From: Onishia niordana
GTDB taxonomy: Bacteria; Pseudomonadota; Gammaproteobacteria; Pseudomonadales; Halomonadaceae
Assembly: GCF_004798965.1 (NCBI RefSeq)
Contig: NZ_SDSD01000005.1
Coordinates: 124,001-188,000 of the forward strand
Length of the DNA: 64,000 bases
Direction: 5' to 3'
Position 1 is the first letter of the stretch; each line of letters opens with the position of its first letter. Below the pieces are notes generated by a model. That model did no database searches. It was not told the DNA's origin and saw only the letters and a program-made list of their open reading frames with translations. Positions 8,413 through 16,716 of the stretch are shown here, piece after piece. Made by a program: the position numbers and the translations under genes.

Positions 8413-8949
8413 TTAGTTTGAGGGGGTTGATGTCCCAGCCGATTGACGGCGCTGCTCATTGAGTCGCTCTGAGGGGTTGTCCTGCGCCTCAATAGCGAGT
8501 GCTTGTCCCAGTTCCAGTTGAAAAACGTGAGCGGGCGGCAGCTGGGCACGTTGGCAGCCTTGCTCGTTGGTTTCGGTGCAAATGACATCGACGCCGAATT
8601 CGCCGTTGCTTTCACGAGCCGCCGCTGAAAAATCGCCGCTATAGATTTCCCGCGTGTCACCCATCATATCGATGCAGGTCACGGTATTGGCAGACAGTCG
8701 CGCGCGGCCATCGACCAACTGGGCATCGGCGGTTATCAGACAGTGCGCCGGCAATTCGTGCTCTGCCCCTTGGCCGACAACGGGCTTCAGCAGCACGTTG
8801 TCATGGCTCGGCTCTGTTTTTTTCAGGCTCAATGTATCGATGACTTGCACATCGATACGGGCGTCTGAGGGGAGGCGCAGGGTATCGGCCATGGCAACGT
8901 TTGGCAGCATCAGGCCAACCACCAGCAGGTGAGCAAAGTATTTCATCAT
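8413..8949 (-). CDS. Exported protein of unknown function
   Basis: I do not recognise a family. The start at ATG 8949 (MMKYFAHLLVV) gives 178 residues; the further TTG at 8967 is unlikely. Residues 1-21 form a clear signal peptide ending NVAMA, so the mature protein begins near DTLRLPSD and is probably periplasmic. Four cysteines (in PAHCLIT, TVTCIDM, VICTE, EQGCQRA) suggest two disulfides. The C terminus (residues about 150-178) is polar and low in structure. It stands alone between srkA and folE, pointing left. A conserved-domain role cannot be assigned from what is visible. Confidence 0.72.
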   Translation of the reverse strand: MMKYFAHLLVVGLMLPNVAMADTLRLPSDARIDVQVIDTLSLKKTEPSHDNVLLKPVVGQGAEHELPAHCLITADAQLVDGRARLSANTVTCIDMMGDTREIYSGDFSAAARESNGEFGVDVICTETNEQGCQRAQLPPAHVFQLELGQALAIEAQDNPSERLNEQRRQSAGTSTPSN

Positions 8950-9139
8950 GAGTTTCTCACTGTCCAACGGACCACATTCGGAAGATGCTTAACTCTACCA
9001 TAGGGGGGTTGGTCGGCCCCAGCCACTGGCTAACCCCCTGACGTGGCACGATGTCACGGCTTTGCGGTGCTTAATAGAAAGGAGCGCTGCATGGCGGGCC
9101 TGGGTAGGATAAAATTAATACTTTTATGACATTAAAATG

Positions 9140-9169
9140 TTGTACGGAAAAGTATTTCTGTATACTTTT
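9140..9169 (+). promoter_or_regulatory. AT-rich folE promoter region with inverted repeat
   Basis: About 80 bases before folE are strikingly AT-rich against the GC-rich surroundings. Perfect 8-base arms AAAAGTAT (9148-9155) and ATACTTTT (9162-9169) flank a 6-base spacer. A TTGTAC at 9140-9145 and TATACT at 9161-9166 could be promoter boxes, although a 15-base spacer is short. The repeat would cover the -10, as expected for a repressor site; no regulator is identified. Confidence 0.45.
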
Positions 9170-9197
9170 TGTATATTAATACCGTGAAGGCTCTACC

Positions 9198-9755
9198 ATG
9201 ACCGAACAACTCGCCGAGCATTTTCGTCAGATCATCACCGGCCTGGGTGAAGACCCCGAGCGCGAGGGCCTGCGCGATACGCCAAAACGGGCCGCCAAGG
9301 CCATGCAATTCTTGACCCATGGTTATGAGCAATCCCTTGAGTCGTTGATCAATGGGGCCGTTTTTGAATCCGAAACCGACGAGATGGTGTTGGTCAAGGA
9401 TATCGAGCTGTACTCGATGTGCGAGCACCATATGCTGCCATTCATCGGTAAGTGTCACATTGCCTACCTGCCAGATGGCAAAGTATTAGGGCTTTCCAAG
9501 TTTGCTCGCATCGTCGACATGTATGCGCGTCGTTTGCAGATTCAGGAAAACCTTACCCGCCAGATTGCAGAAGCCGTCCAGCACGTCACTGAAGCTCGTG
9601 GCGTAGCGGTGGTCATCGAGGCCAAGCATCTTTGTATGATGATGCGCGGTGTAGAGAAGCAGAATTCCAGCATGAGTAGCTCCGTCATGTTGGGGGCGTT
9701 TCGCGCTAACCAGTCGACTCGGCAGGAATTCTTGACGCTGATCAACGGACGCTAA
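9198..9755 (+). CDS. folE: GTP cyclohydrolase I, FolE type
   Basis: Converts GTP to 7,8-dihydroneopterin triphosphate, the first step of folate and pterin synthesis. The 185 residues carry the conserved [19 protein letters not shown] near the N terminus, the zinc ligands in [21 protein letters not shown] (Cys about 75, His about 78), [18 protein letters not shown], and the third ligand in [11 protein letters not shown] (Cys about 146). Length is normal for the short bacterial form. Its partner folX begins 25 bases downstream, suggesting one transcript. Confidence 0.96.
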   Translation: MTEQLAEHFRQIITGLGEDPEREGLRDTPKRAAKAMQFLTHGYEQSLESLINGAVFESETDEMVLVKDIELYSMCEHHMLPFIGKCHIAYLPDGKVLGLSKFARIVDMYARRLQIQENLTRQIAEAVQHVTEARGVAVVIEAKHLCMMMRGVEKQNSSMSSSVMLGAFRANQSTRQEFLTLINGR

Positions 9756-9780
9756 GACGCTCATTCCCAGGGAGTTCGAT

Positions 9781-10191
9781 ATGCCGCTGCACGCCTTGAA
9801 CGATCAGCACCTCGACCATGACCTTGCCACGATCCGCATCAAGAACTTGAGGTTGCGCACCTATATTGGCATCAAGGAAGAAGAGATCCGTAACCGCCAG
9901 GATGTGGTGATCAATGCGGTGATCCGCTATCGTGCGGATCGTGCAGTCAAGTTCAACCACATCGACCAGGCGTTGAACTATCGCACCATTACCAAGCATC
10001 TCATCGCCCATGTAGAAGAGAATCGCTTCTTGCTGCTTGAACGCATGACGCGGGAAGTGCTCGATATCATCATGTCCTATGAGCAGGTGCTGACGGCTCA
10101 GGTAGAAATCGACAAACTTCATGCCCTGCGCTTTTCGGATTCGGTGTCGATCACGCTGTCCGATTCTCGTGAAGTGGGATCCGATGTGTGA
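9781..10191 (+). CDS. folX: Dihydroneopterin triphosphate 2'-epimerase FolX
   Basis: Member of the FolB/FolX aldolase-epimerase family. It resembles E. coli FolX more than FolB across its length: [46 protein letters not shown] and [16 protein letters not shown] are nearly the same as in FolX. FolX epimerises dihydroneopterin triphosphate to the monapterin series, which gives tetrahydromonapterin as hydroxylase cofactor. It follows folE directly, which supplies its substrate. An N-terminal 14 residues are extra relative to E. coli. Ribosome site AGGGAG lies seven bases before the ATG. Confidence 0.9.
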   Translation: MPLHALNDQHLDHDLATIRIKNLRLRTYIGIKEEEIRNRQDVVINAVIRYRADRAVKFNHIDQALNYRTITKHLIAHVEENRFLLLERMTREVLDIIMSYEQVLTAQVEIDKLHALRFSDSVSITLSDSREVGSDV

Positions 10192-10257
10192 ATGAGTTGG
10201 TGACGATGCCCGATTCGGCTTAGCATGGTGAGTAGAGTCGATTGACAGGAGATTCCT

Positions 10258-10749
10258 TTGGACGGCGACATTCTCGCCTTCGATGATGACGCTCAGCAGG
10301 GCGTCGTCGAGGCCACAAACGGTCAGCGATATACCTTCGGGCTTGCAGATTGGCGTGGTCGTGGTCTGCCTGCTCCTAACACAGCGGTATGTTTTACCCC
10401 ACGAGGGGAGTGTGCAGAGCAGCTGATCAATCGACCGGAAGCCCAGCGCAAGGCCAGGGCCAGCCGGCCCTTCCCCTCTAACGATGAGCTGGACGATGTC
10501 CCTTCGCGGCGGTACTCAGGATTTTCCATCGCGGCCATCAGTCTGGCGTTTATTGGCATGTTCTTCGATGGGCAGGTTCCCCTGTTGGGATTGGGGGCTG
10601 CGGTGCTCGGCGTGCTTGGCCTGAGGCAGATTCATCGCGCTCCCCAGCGCTACACGGGGCGTCTGTTCTGCTGGGGAGCGATCGGTTTGGCACTTCTGCT
10701 GGCTGTGCTCTCGATGTTGGTGGAGCCATCGCTGCAGCACACCAACTGA
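10258..10749 (+). CDS. Membrane protein with N-terminal cold-shock-like OB domain
   Basis: Residues 1-60 (DGDILAFDDDAQQGVVE, GQRYTFGLADWRGRGLP) match the pattern G-x-I-x-x-[FY]-...-G-x-[IV]-...-RY-x-F-...-W of OB-fold domains that precede membrane segments in gammaproteobacterial proteins. After a basic, proline-rich linker come two or three membrane segments: SGFSIAAISLAFIGMFF, VPLLGLGAAVLGVLGL and FCWGAIGLALLLAVLSML. The latter part resembles DUF4190. The start is TTG at 10258 with AGGAG seven bases upstream. Function is unknown; a nucleic-acid or ligand-sensing head on a small membrane anchor is an inference. Confidence 0.7.
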   Translation: MDGDILAFDDDAQQGVVEATNGQRYTFGLADWRGRGLPAPNTAVCFTPRGECAEQLINRPEAQRKARASRPFPSNDELDDVPSRRYSGFSIAAISLAFIGMFFDGQVPLLGLGAAVLGVLGLRQIHRAPQRYTGRLFCWGAIGLALLLAVLSMLVEPSLQHTN

Positions 10750-10809
10750 CTTGGCATTATCCGTATGCGGTTTGGGTCATCCCGCCGCTTCACTGGAAGG
10801 AGAATTCCC

Positions 10810-12270
10810 ATGGAAGCCCTGCAAGATAACCCACTGTTTCGTCCCTTTGCCTACATTGATGGCAGTTGGGTCGCCGCTGATAGCGGCGAGCAGATCGAAG
10901 TGCTCAATCCGGCGACCGGCGAGGTGATTGGCCAAGTACCACGCTTGGGGCGCGATGAGACCGAGCGCGCCATCACTGCCGCAGAGTCAGCCTTCCCTGC
11001 CTGGCGAGCGCTGACCGCGATCGAGCGTGCCGACATCCTCATGAAGTGGCATGATCTTATGCACGAGCACCAGCAGGAGCTGGCGCAGATCATGACCCTT
11101 GAGCAGGGCAAGCCGCTCAAGGAAGCGGCAGGGGAAATTGCCTATGCCGCCAGCTTTTTGCGCTGGTTCGCCGAGCAGGCGCGACGCGTATATGGCGAGA
11201 CCGTTCCGGAGGCTAACGCTAACCAGCGTGTCCTTGTCACCAAGTCGCCGATCGGGGTGGTTGGTGCCATTACGCCCTGGAACTTTCCGGCGGCGATGAT
11301 TACCCGCAAAGCCGGTGCCGCGCTGGCAGCGGGCTGCCCGATTGTGGTCAAGCCGGCCAGCCAGACACCGTTCTCGGCTACTGCCATGGCATTGCTCGCC
11401 GAGCGAGCAGGGGTGCCGCGCGGTATCTTTAACGTGGTGCCAGGTCAGGCCAGTGCGATCGCTGAGGCTCTCACCGAGTCGCCGGTCGTTCGCAAGATCA
11501 CCTTTACCGGCTCCACCGAAGTCGGTCGCAAGCTGATGGCGCAAGCCTCGCAGCACATCCAGAAGCTGTCTCTGGAGCTAGGCGGCAATGCGCCCTTCAT
11601 TGTGTTCGAGGGAGCCGATCTGGACGCGGCTGTCGATGGCGCCATAGCTGCCAAGTTCCGCAATGCCGGGCAGACCTGTGTATGCACCAACCGTTTCCTG
11701 GTGCAGTCTAGCGTCATCAATGCGTTCTGCGAGAAGCTGGCTGCCGCGATGAACTCTGAGCTGCATGTCGGTGACGGCACCAAGAAGGGCATCAATATTG
11801 GGCCGTTGATTGATGAAAATGCGGTCAGCAAAGTCAGTGAGCACGTGCGGGATGCCGTTGATAAGGGGGCTCATGTGTTGCTCGGTGGTCATCCGCACCC
11901 GCTCGGGGGAAATTTCTTCACCCCGACGCTGATCAACGGCGCTAATGCTGATATGCAAGTGGCCAAGGAAGAGACATTCGGGCCGCTGGCTGCCGTCTTT
12001 TCTTTCGACGATGAGGAAGACGCCGTAAGCATGGCCAACGACACCGAGTTTGGTCTGGCGGCTTACTTCTACAGCCGCGATCTGGGGCAGGTATGGCGTG
12101 TATCGGAAGCGCTGGAGTATGGCATGATTGGCATCAACACGGGCTTGATTTCCAATCCTGCAGCCCCCTTCGGTGGTGTGAAGGCCTCGGGTCTTGGGCG
12201 CGAGGGTGGCCATCAGGGCATTGAGGACTTCCTCGAGACCAAGTACCTGTGTATCGACCTGGGGCAGTGA
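10810..12270 (+). CDS. gabD: NAD(P)-dependent succinate-semialdehyde dehydrogenase
   Basis: Aldehyde dehydrogenase family enzyme that oxidises succinate semialdehyde to succinate, last step of 4-aminobutyrate degradation. ATG 10810 follows AAGGAG with seven bases and gives 486 residues, near E. coli GabD (482). Key features are TPWNFPAAMITRKAGAALAAGC, LELGGNAPFIVF (general base Glu, about 255), NAGQTCVCTNRF (catalytic Cys, about 289), EETFGPLAAVF and the end FGGVKASGLGREGG. No gabT lies nearby, so the exact substrate is inferred from the strong match to GabD. Followed by an intrinsic terminator. Confidence 0.9.
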   Translation: MEALQDNPLFRPFAYIDGSWVAADSGEQIEVLNPATGEVIGQVPRLGRDETERAITAAESAFPAWRALTAIERADILMKWHDLMHEHQQELAQIMTLEQGKPLKEAAGEIAYAASFLRWFAEQARRVYGETVPEANANQRVLVTKSPIGVVGAITPWNFPAAMITRKAGAALAAGCPIVVKPASQTPFSATAMALLAERAGVPRGIFNVVPGQASAIAEALTESPVVRKITFTGSTEVGRKLMAQASQHIQKLSLELGGNAPFIVFEGADLDAAVDGAIAAKFRNAGQTCVCTNRFLVQSSVINAFCEKLAAAMNSELHVGDGTKKGINIGPLIDENAVSKVSEHVRDAVDKGAHVLLGGHPHPLGGNFFTPTLINGANADMQVAKEETFGPLAAVFSFDDEEDAVSMANDTEFGLAAYFYSRDLGQVWRVSEALEYGMIGINTGLISNPAAPFGGVKASGLGREGGHQGIEDFLETKYLCIDLGQ

Positions 12271-12319
12271 CCATGAACGCCTAGGTCGTCGCGCCATCAG
12301 CGTTCAGGCCTGAGTCTAG

Positions 12320-12352
12320 AACCCCATTGCCTTCAGGGTGGTGGGGTTTTTT
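12320..12352 (+). terminator. Rho-independent terminator after gabD
   Basis: Arms AACCCCA (12320-12326) and TGGGGTT (12342-12348) with additional GCC/GGG pairing inside, followed by a run of six T (12347-12352). Located 50 bases after the gabD stop. Confidence 0.8.
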
Positions 12353-12403
12353 GTGACTACTCTATTCAGGACGGGGCAGTGTATTCAGGATGGGTCGCTG
12401 TCC

Positions 12404-12443
12404 ATAAAAAAAGCGCCCCAACCGGCGGGTAGGGGGCGCTTTC
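12404..12443 (-). terminator. Rho-independent terminator after purH
   Basis: On the minus strand arms AAAGCGCCCC and GGGGCGCTTT enclose a 12-base loop and continue into seven T (complement of 12406-12412). It is the natural end of the leftward purH transcript, about 100 bases after its stop. Confidence 0.85.
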
Positions 12444-12459
12444 ACAACGAAGGCCAGAG

Positions 12460-12486
12460 AGGCGCCACTTAGGGCGCCTTTCTTCT
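12460..12486 (+). terminator. Second hairpin in the gabD-purH gap
   Basis: AGGCGCC (12460-12466) and GGCGCCT (12473-12479) pair perfectly over a 6-base loop and are followed by TTCTTCT. On the plus strand it would act as a back-up terminator protecting purH from gabD read-through. Confidence 0.5.
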
Positions 12487-12546
12487 ATTATGGCCTATAA
12501 AGTTATGGCTCTCGGTCGGGGCTTCCGCGATAGGCCTCGTAATGGA

Positions 12547-14133
12547 CTAGTGGCGGAAGTGGCGCATACCGGTGAATACCATCGCGATACCGGCCTCGTT
12601 GGCCGCTTCTATCACTTCGGCGTCACGCATGGATCCGCCCGGTTGGATCACGGCGGTGATGCCGGCGTCGGCGGCGGCGTCGATGCCGTCACGGAACGGG
12701 AAGAAAGCGTCACTTGCCATCACTGAGCCGGGTACCGACAGCCCCTCGTCAGCTGCCTTGATGCCGGCGATCTTGGCCGAGTAGACTCGGCTCATTTGGC
12801 CGGCGCCGACGCCGATGGTCTGGCCATGCTGGGCATAGACGATGGCGTTGGATTTGACGTGTTTGGCGACCTTCCAGGCAAAGGCGAGATCACGAAGTTC
12901 CTGTTCGCTGGGGGCGCGCTCGGTGACCACCTTGAGCTCATCACGGCCGACCATGCCCAGATCGCGATCCTGGACCAAGAGCCCGCCGGTGACACGCTTG
13001 AGGTCATGGGCCGGGTGGCGCTCGCCGGGCCAATGAGCGCTCACGTCGAGCAAGCGGATGTTCTTCTTCTCGGCAACGATCGACACAGCTTCGTCGCTGA
13101 CCCCTGGGGCGATGATCACTTCCACAAACTGGCGATCGATAATCGCGCGAGCAGTATCGGCATCCAGCGGTACGTTGAAGGCGATGATGCCGCCAAAGGC
13201 GCTGGTCGGGTCCGTGGTGAACGCCTTCTCGTAAGCCTCGAGCGCTGTCGCGCCGACAGCCACTCCGCAAGGGTTGGCGTGCTTGACGATCACACAGGCA
13301 GTCTCGGTGTACGCCTTGACGCACTCGAAGGCAGAGTCGGTATCGGCGACGTTGTTGAACGAAAGTGCCTTACCCTGCAGCGAGGCCGCGGTGGCAACGC
13401 TTGCTTCGCGGGTATCGTCCTCGACGTAGAAGGCGGCCTGCTGATGCGGGTTCTCGCCGTAACGCATGTCCTGCTTCTTGACGAACTGCGTGTTGTAGGT
13501 CCGTGGCAGACCGTCGGTGCCACCCTCGACCTTGGTGCCCAGGTAGTTGGCAATGGCACCATCATAACGAGCGGTGTGCTCGAAAGCCTTGACGGCCAGA
13601 TCAAAACGCGTGGCATCGCTTACGGCGGCGTCTTGCTCCGCCATCTCGGCCAGTAGCCGCGGATAGTCGTCGGCATCGACCACAATGCTGGTGTGGGCAT
13701 GGTTCTTGGCGCAGGCACGCACCATGGTCGGACCGCCGATGTCGATGTTCTCGATGGCGTCCTCGAGGCTGCAGTCCGGCTTGGCCACGGTCTGGGCAAA
13801 CGGATAAAGATTGACCACCACCATGTCGATCGGCGCAATGTCGTGCTCTGCCATCACGGCATCATCCTGGCCGCGGCGACCCAGAATGCCACCGTGGATC
13901 TTGGGGTGCAGGGTCTTGACCCGGCCATCCATGATCTCCGGGAAGCCGGTGTGTTCGGATACCTCGGTGACCGCGACGCCCTGTTCCTTGAGCAGGCGGA
14001 AAGTGCCGCCGGTCGAGAGCAGCTCGACGCCGTGGGCGGCAAGGCCCTTGGCAAATTCGACGATGCCTGTCTTGTCGGAGACGCTGATCAGGGCGCGGCG
14101 AACCGGCAGCGGTGAAGGGGCTAGATTGGCCAT
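12547..14133 (-). CDS. purH: Bifunctional AICAR formyltransferase / IMP cyclohydrolase
   Basis: Carries out the last two steps of IMP synthesis in the cytosol. The N-terminal MGS-like cyclohydrolase domain (about residues 12-150) begins [20 protein letters not shown] with STGGTFRLL. The C-terminal AICAR transformylase domain (about 200-525) contains [24 protein letters not shown] (catalytic Lys-His pair) and [12 protein letters not shown]. The 528 residues match E. coli PurH (529). It is the last gene of the leftward dusB-fis-purH run; purD, which often follows in relatives, is absent here. Confidence 0.97.
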   Translation of the reverse strand: MANLAPSPLPVRRALISVSDKTGIVEFAKGLAAHGVELLSTGGTFRLLKEQGVAVTEVSEHTGFPEIMDGRVKTLHPKIHGGILGRRGQDDAVMAEHDIAPIDMVVVNLYPFAQTVAKPDCSLEDAIENIDIGGPTMVRACAKNHAHTSIVVDADDYPRLLAEMAEQDAAVSDATRFDLAVKAFEHTARYDGAIANYLGTKVEGGTDGLPRTYNTQFVKKQDMRYGENPHQQAAFYVEDDTREASVATAASLQGKALSFNNVADTDSAFECVKAYTETACVIVKHANPCGVAVGATALEAYEKAFTTDPTSAFGGIIAFNVPLDADTARAIIDRQFVEVIIAPGVSDEAVSIVAEKKNIRLLDVSAHWPGERHPAHDLKRVTGGLLVQDRDLGMVGRDELKVVTERAPSEQELRDLAFAWKVAKHVKSNAIVYAQHGQTIGVGAGQMSRVYSAKIAGIKAADEGLSVPGSVMASDAFFPFRDGIDAAADAGITAVIQPGGSMRDAEVIEAANEAGIAMVFTGMRHFRH

Positions 14134-14178
14134 GGGCGGACTACCATTTCGTTGCGTTGGGGGAGAGGGAAAACGGCC

Positions 14179-14201
14179 AAGGGCGCCACGAGGGCGCCCT
14201 T
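14179..14201. terminator. Hairpin between fis and purH
   Basis: AAGGGCGCC (14179-14187) and GGCGCCCTT (14193-14201) are perfect 9-base arms over a 5-base loop, only 9 bases after the fis stop. On the minus strand the downstream T run is interrupted (CTTGGCCGTTTT), so it could partly terminate or protect the dusB-fis message rather than fully separate purH. Confidence 0.45.
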
Positions 14202-14209
14202 GAAGGAAA

Positions 14210-14551
14210 TTAGATCAGCGCGTATTGCTTGAGCTTCTTGCGCAGCGTGCCTCGATTGAGACCGAGCATCTCGGCGGCGCGGGTCTGGTTGCCATTGGCG
14301 TGCTCCATCACTGTCGCCAGTAGCGGTGCCTCGACCTCGGCCATGACCATGGCGTAGAGGTCGGTTACCACGCCGCCATCCAGGTGATCAAAGTAGCGGC
14401 GCATGGCGGCATCAACCGCCTCGCGCAACGGCTGTTCCTGATGATGGGGGGCACTTGCCAGGGCGGCACCGCGTTCGATGGCGGTGAGACTCAAGGCGTC
14501 CTGGCCGGTGGTCACGATATCGTCGGGCGTTGTCGCTTGCCTACTGGTCAT
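14210..14551 (-). CDS. fis: Nucleoid protein Fis
   Basis: Small helix-turn-helix protein that bends DNA, activates rRNA promoters and shapes the nucleoid. The C-terminal 45 residues ([37 protein letters not shown]) are the conserved Fis DNA-binding region. ATG 14551 overlaps the dusB stop (ATGA) and gives 113 residues, about 15 longer than E. coli Fis, with the extra in a polar N-terminal segment. The dusB-fis pairing is the classic arrangement, and regulation is expected from the promoter ahead of dusB or prmA. Confidence 0.95.
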   Translation of the reverse strand: MTSRQATTPDDIVTTGQDALSLTAIERGAALASAPHHQEQPLREAVDAAMRRYFDHLDGGVVTDLYAMVMAEVEAPLLATVMEHANGNQTRAAEMLGLNRGTLRKKLKQYALI

Positions 14552-15585
14552 GCTGCACTGATTCCATCTGCTGTCAGGGTCCGTGGCGAGCCTTCGGCGC
14601 CGTGACAAAACAGTTCGTCCACGAAATGAAGTTGATCCTGGGCGCTATCCAGAACGTTGAAACGGGCTCGATGAGCCTTGAGGGTGTCGGCTGGGCAATG
14701 CCTGACCAGATACCATCCCAGGTGCTTGCGCGCGATGCGCACGCCCATATGCTCCCCATAAAAGTCGTGCAGGGCCATGAGATGTCCCTGCATCACCTCT
14801 CGACGCTCGTCGCGGGAGGGCGTGGGCAATACCGCGCCGTTATGGCGAAGGTAGTGATCAATTTCCCGGAATATCCAGGGGTTGCCCTGGGCGCCACGGC
14901 CGATCATCACTGCGTCCGCACCAGTATAGTCGAGGACGGCGGCGGCTTTGGTCGGTGAGTCAATATCGCCGTTGGCAAATACCGGTATCGACACGGCGGA
15001 ATTGATGGCGGCGATGGTGTCGTACTCGGCAAAGCCGCTATAGCGTTGCTGGCGATGGCGACCATGTACGGCCAAGGCCTCGATGCCTGCGTTTTCGGCA
15101 AGTGTGGCAATTCGCACGCCATTGTTGCTATCGGCGCACCAGCCGGTGCGGATCTTCAGCGTCACCGGAATGTCGACAGCAGCCACCACGGCATCAAGGA
15201 TCTCGGCAACCAGTGCCTCATCGCGCAGTAGCGCTGAGCCGGCGGCCTTGTTGCATACCTTCTTCGCCGGGCAGCCCATGTTGATGTCGATGATCTCTGC
15301 GCCTTGATCGGCATTGAGGCGCGCTGCCTCGGCGAGCATGGCGGCATCGCCGCCGGCGATCTGCACGCTACGTGGCCCGGGCTCGCCTGTATGGTCAAGC
15401 CTTAGGCGCGACTTGCGCGTATGCCACAGGGCGGGGTCGGCAGTGACCATCTCGGAAACGACCAGGCCAGCGCCCAGACGCCGGCATAGCTGGCGAAAGG
15501 GGCGGTCGGTGACGCCGGCCATCGGGGCCAGAATCACGCGATTGGTCAAGCGGTGCCGACCGATGGCGGGTAGGCTAGCGGGCAT
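14548..15585 (-). CDS. dusB: tRNA-dihydrouridine synthase DusB
   Basis: FMN enzyme that reduces specific uridines in the tRNA D-loop. TIM-barrel landmarks are VILAPMAGVTDRPFRQLCRRLGAG, INMGCPAKKV with the catalytic Cys (about 95), LKIRTGW, HGRHRQQRYSG (His general region), ANGDI and IGRGAQGNPWIF (FMN phosphate). I chose ATG 15585 (MPASLPAIGRH), giving 345 residues; a longer start at 15630 adds 15 residues unlike the family. It is translationally coupled to fis by ATGA. Confidence 0.93.
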   Translation of the reverse strand: MPASLPAIGRHRLTNRVILAPMAGVTDRPFRQLCRRLGAGLVVSEMVTADPALWHTRKSRLRLDHTGEPGPRSVQIAGGDAAMLAEAARLNADQGAEIIDINMGCPAKKVCNKAAGSALLRDEALVAEILDAVVAAVDIPVTLKIRTGWCADSNNGVRIATLAENAGIEALAVHGRHRQQRYSGFAEYDTIAAINSAVSIPVFANGDIDSPTKAAAVLDYTGADAVMIGRGAQGNPWIFREIDHYLRHNGAVLPTPSRDERREVMQGHLMALHDFYGEHMGVRIARKHLGWYLVRHCPADTLKAHRARFNVLDSAQDQLHFVDELFCHGAEGSPRTLTADGISAA

Positions 15586-15686
15586 GGGCGTCACGGAGTT
15601 GCTTGAACAAGGGGTGCATATCATACCCATCGGCAGGCGTTGGGTGAAGTTTAAAAACCCCCTTCTTGCCGTGTCGGCCCTAGTTA

Positions 15687-16601
15687 TCAGGCGCCGGGGC
15701 GGTGGCCTTCCAGCCGTACCCAGCCTTCACGCTCCTCGGGTTCGGCCATGCTGAGGCCCTGGGCGAGGTAAGCGTCCAGTACTTCGTCGGCCTGGTGCGA
15801 GAGGATGCCTGAGAGGGCCAAACGGCCGCCGGGTGCGACGTGGCTGGCGATGGTTGGTGCCAGCTCGACCAATGGGCCTGCCAGGATATTGGCGACCACA
15901 ATGGGATAGCTTCCGGCGTCGAGCTGCTCTGGGTAGAAGAGCGAGAGCCGCTCGGCCTCGATATCGTTACGCTCGGCGTTGTCGCGACTGGCGGTGAGGG
16001 CCTGAGGATCAATATCGCTGCCGGTTGCCCGCTGCGCACCCAGCTTGAGGGCGGCGATGGCAAGAATGCCCGAGCCGCAGCCCACGTCCAGTATCTCGTT
16101 ACCCTCGAGTTCGCCGGCAACCGCCAGGCCATCGAGCCATTCGAGGCACAGGGCCGTGGTCGCGTGGGTGCCGGTGCCGAAGGCGAGGCCCGGGTCGAGT
16201 CGCAGGTTGACGGCGTCCTTGTCGGGCGCTTCTTCCCAGCTTGGCACGATCCATAGGCGGCTACCCATCTTCAGGGGGGCGAAGCCGTCCATCCACTCCC
16301 GTTCCCAGTCACGATCGGCCAAGAGTTCATAGCTAATCTCGGGGCAGGGCTCGTCGGGAATCTCGGCGGCCCAGGAGGCCCGCACCTGGTCCAGCATCGC
16401 CTCGATCCCTTCGAGGTCGTCGTAGAGCCCCGTCAGTACCGTTTCGTCCCACAGCGGCGTCGTACCCCGCTCGGGTTCAAAGACAGGATCATCGTGGGCA
16501 TCCTGAAGGGTGATGGCGGTGGCGCCCTCGGCGAGCAACAGCTCCTCGAGAATTTCGGCGTGGGCCGGGGCGATGTGGGCCTTGAGTTGTAGCCAGGGCA
16601 T
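15687..16601 (-). CDS. prmA: Ribosomal protein L11 methyltransferase PrmA
   Basis: SAM-dependent enzyme that trimethylates lysines of ribosomal protein L11. The start MPWLQLKAHI at 16601 has AAGAGA upstream and gives 304 residues (E. coli 293). The N-terminal substrate-recognition domain covers about residues 1-60. The methyltransferase domain has FGTGTHATTALCLEWL, the SAM motif LDVGCGSGILAIAALKLGA (about residues 175-193), and ANILAGPLVEL, the NxxxxPL-type motif IV. Lies 61 bases beyond the accBC terminator and about 100 bases before dusB on the same strand. Confidence 0.95.
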   Translation of the reverse strand: MPWLQLKAHIAPAHAEILEELLLAEGATAITLQDAHDDPVFEPERGTTPLWDETVLTGLYDDLEGIEAMLDQVRASWAAEIPDEPCPEISYELLADRDWEREWMDGFAPLKMGSRLWIVPSWEEAPDKDAVNLRLDPGLAFGTGTHATTALCLEWLDGLAVAGELEGNEILDVGCGSGILAIAALKLGAQRATGSDIDPQALTASRDNAERNDIEAERLSLFYPEQLDAGSYPIVVANILAGPLVELAPTIASHVAPGGRLALSGILSHQADEVLDAYLAQGLSMAEPEEREGWVRLEGHRPGA

Positions 16602-16619
16602 AGCGTGAATCTCTTGGTT

Positions 16620-16655
16620 AAAACGCCAGCGGGGCGGCATAGGCCGCCCCGCTGG
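16620..16655 (-). terminator. Terminator after accBC
   Basis: Arms of 13 perfect bases (16626-16638 and 16643-16655) over an ATAG loop are followed on the minus strand by CGTTTT. The hairpin sits between accC and prmA, at the edge of the prmA ribosome site. Confidence 0.65.
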
Positions 16656-16716
16656 GGGAAAGTCGCTCGATTCACCCGTCGGTGAAGCCTTGCAGGGAAC
16701 CTTGTCCCTCCTCGGC

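Noticed and set aside
12404..12486. Attachment site or transposon end formed by the paired hairpins
   Set aside because: Both hairpins are explained as terminators of convergent gabD and purH; no duplication or integrase is present.
12796..13656. 286-codon plus-strand frame inside purH
   Set aside because: Antisense shadow of PurH without its own start context.
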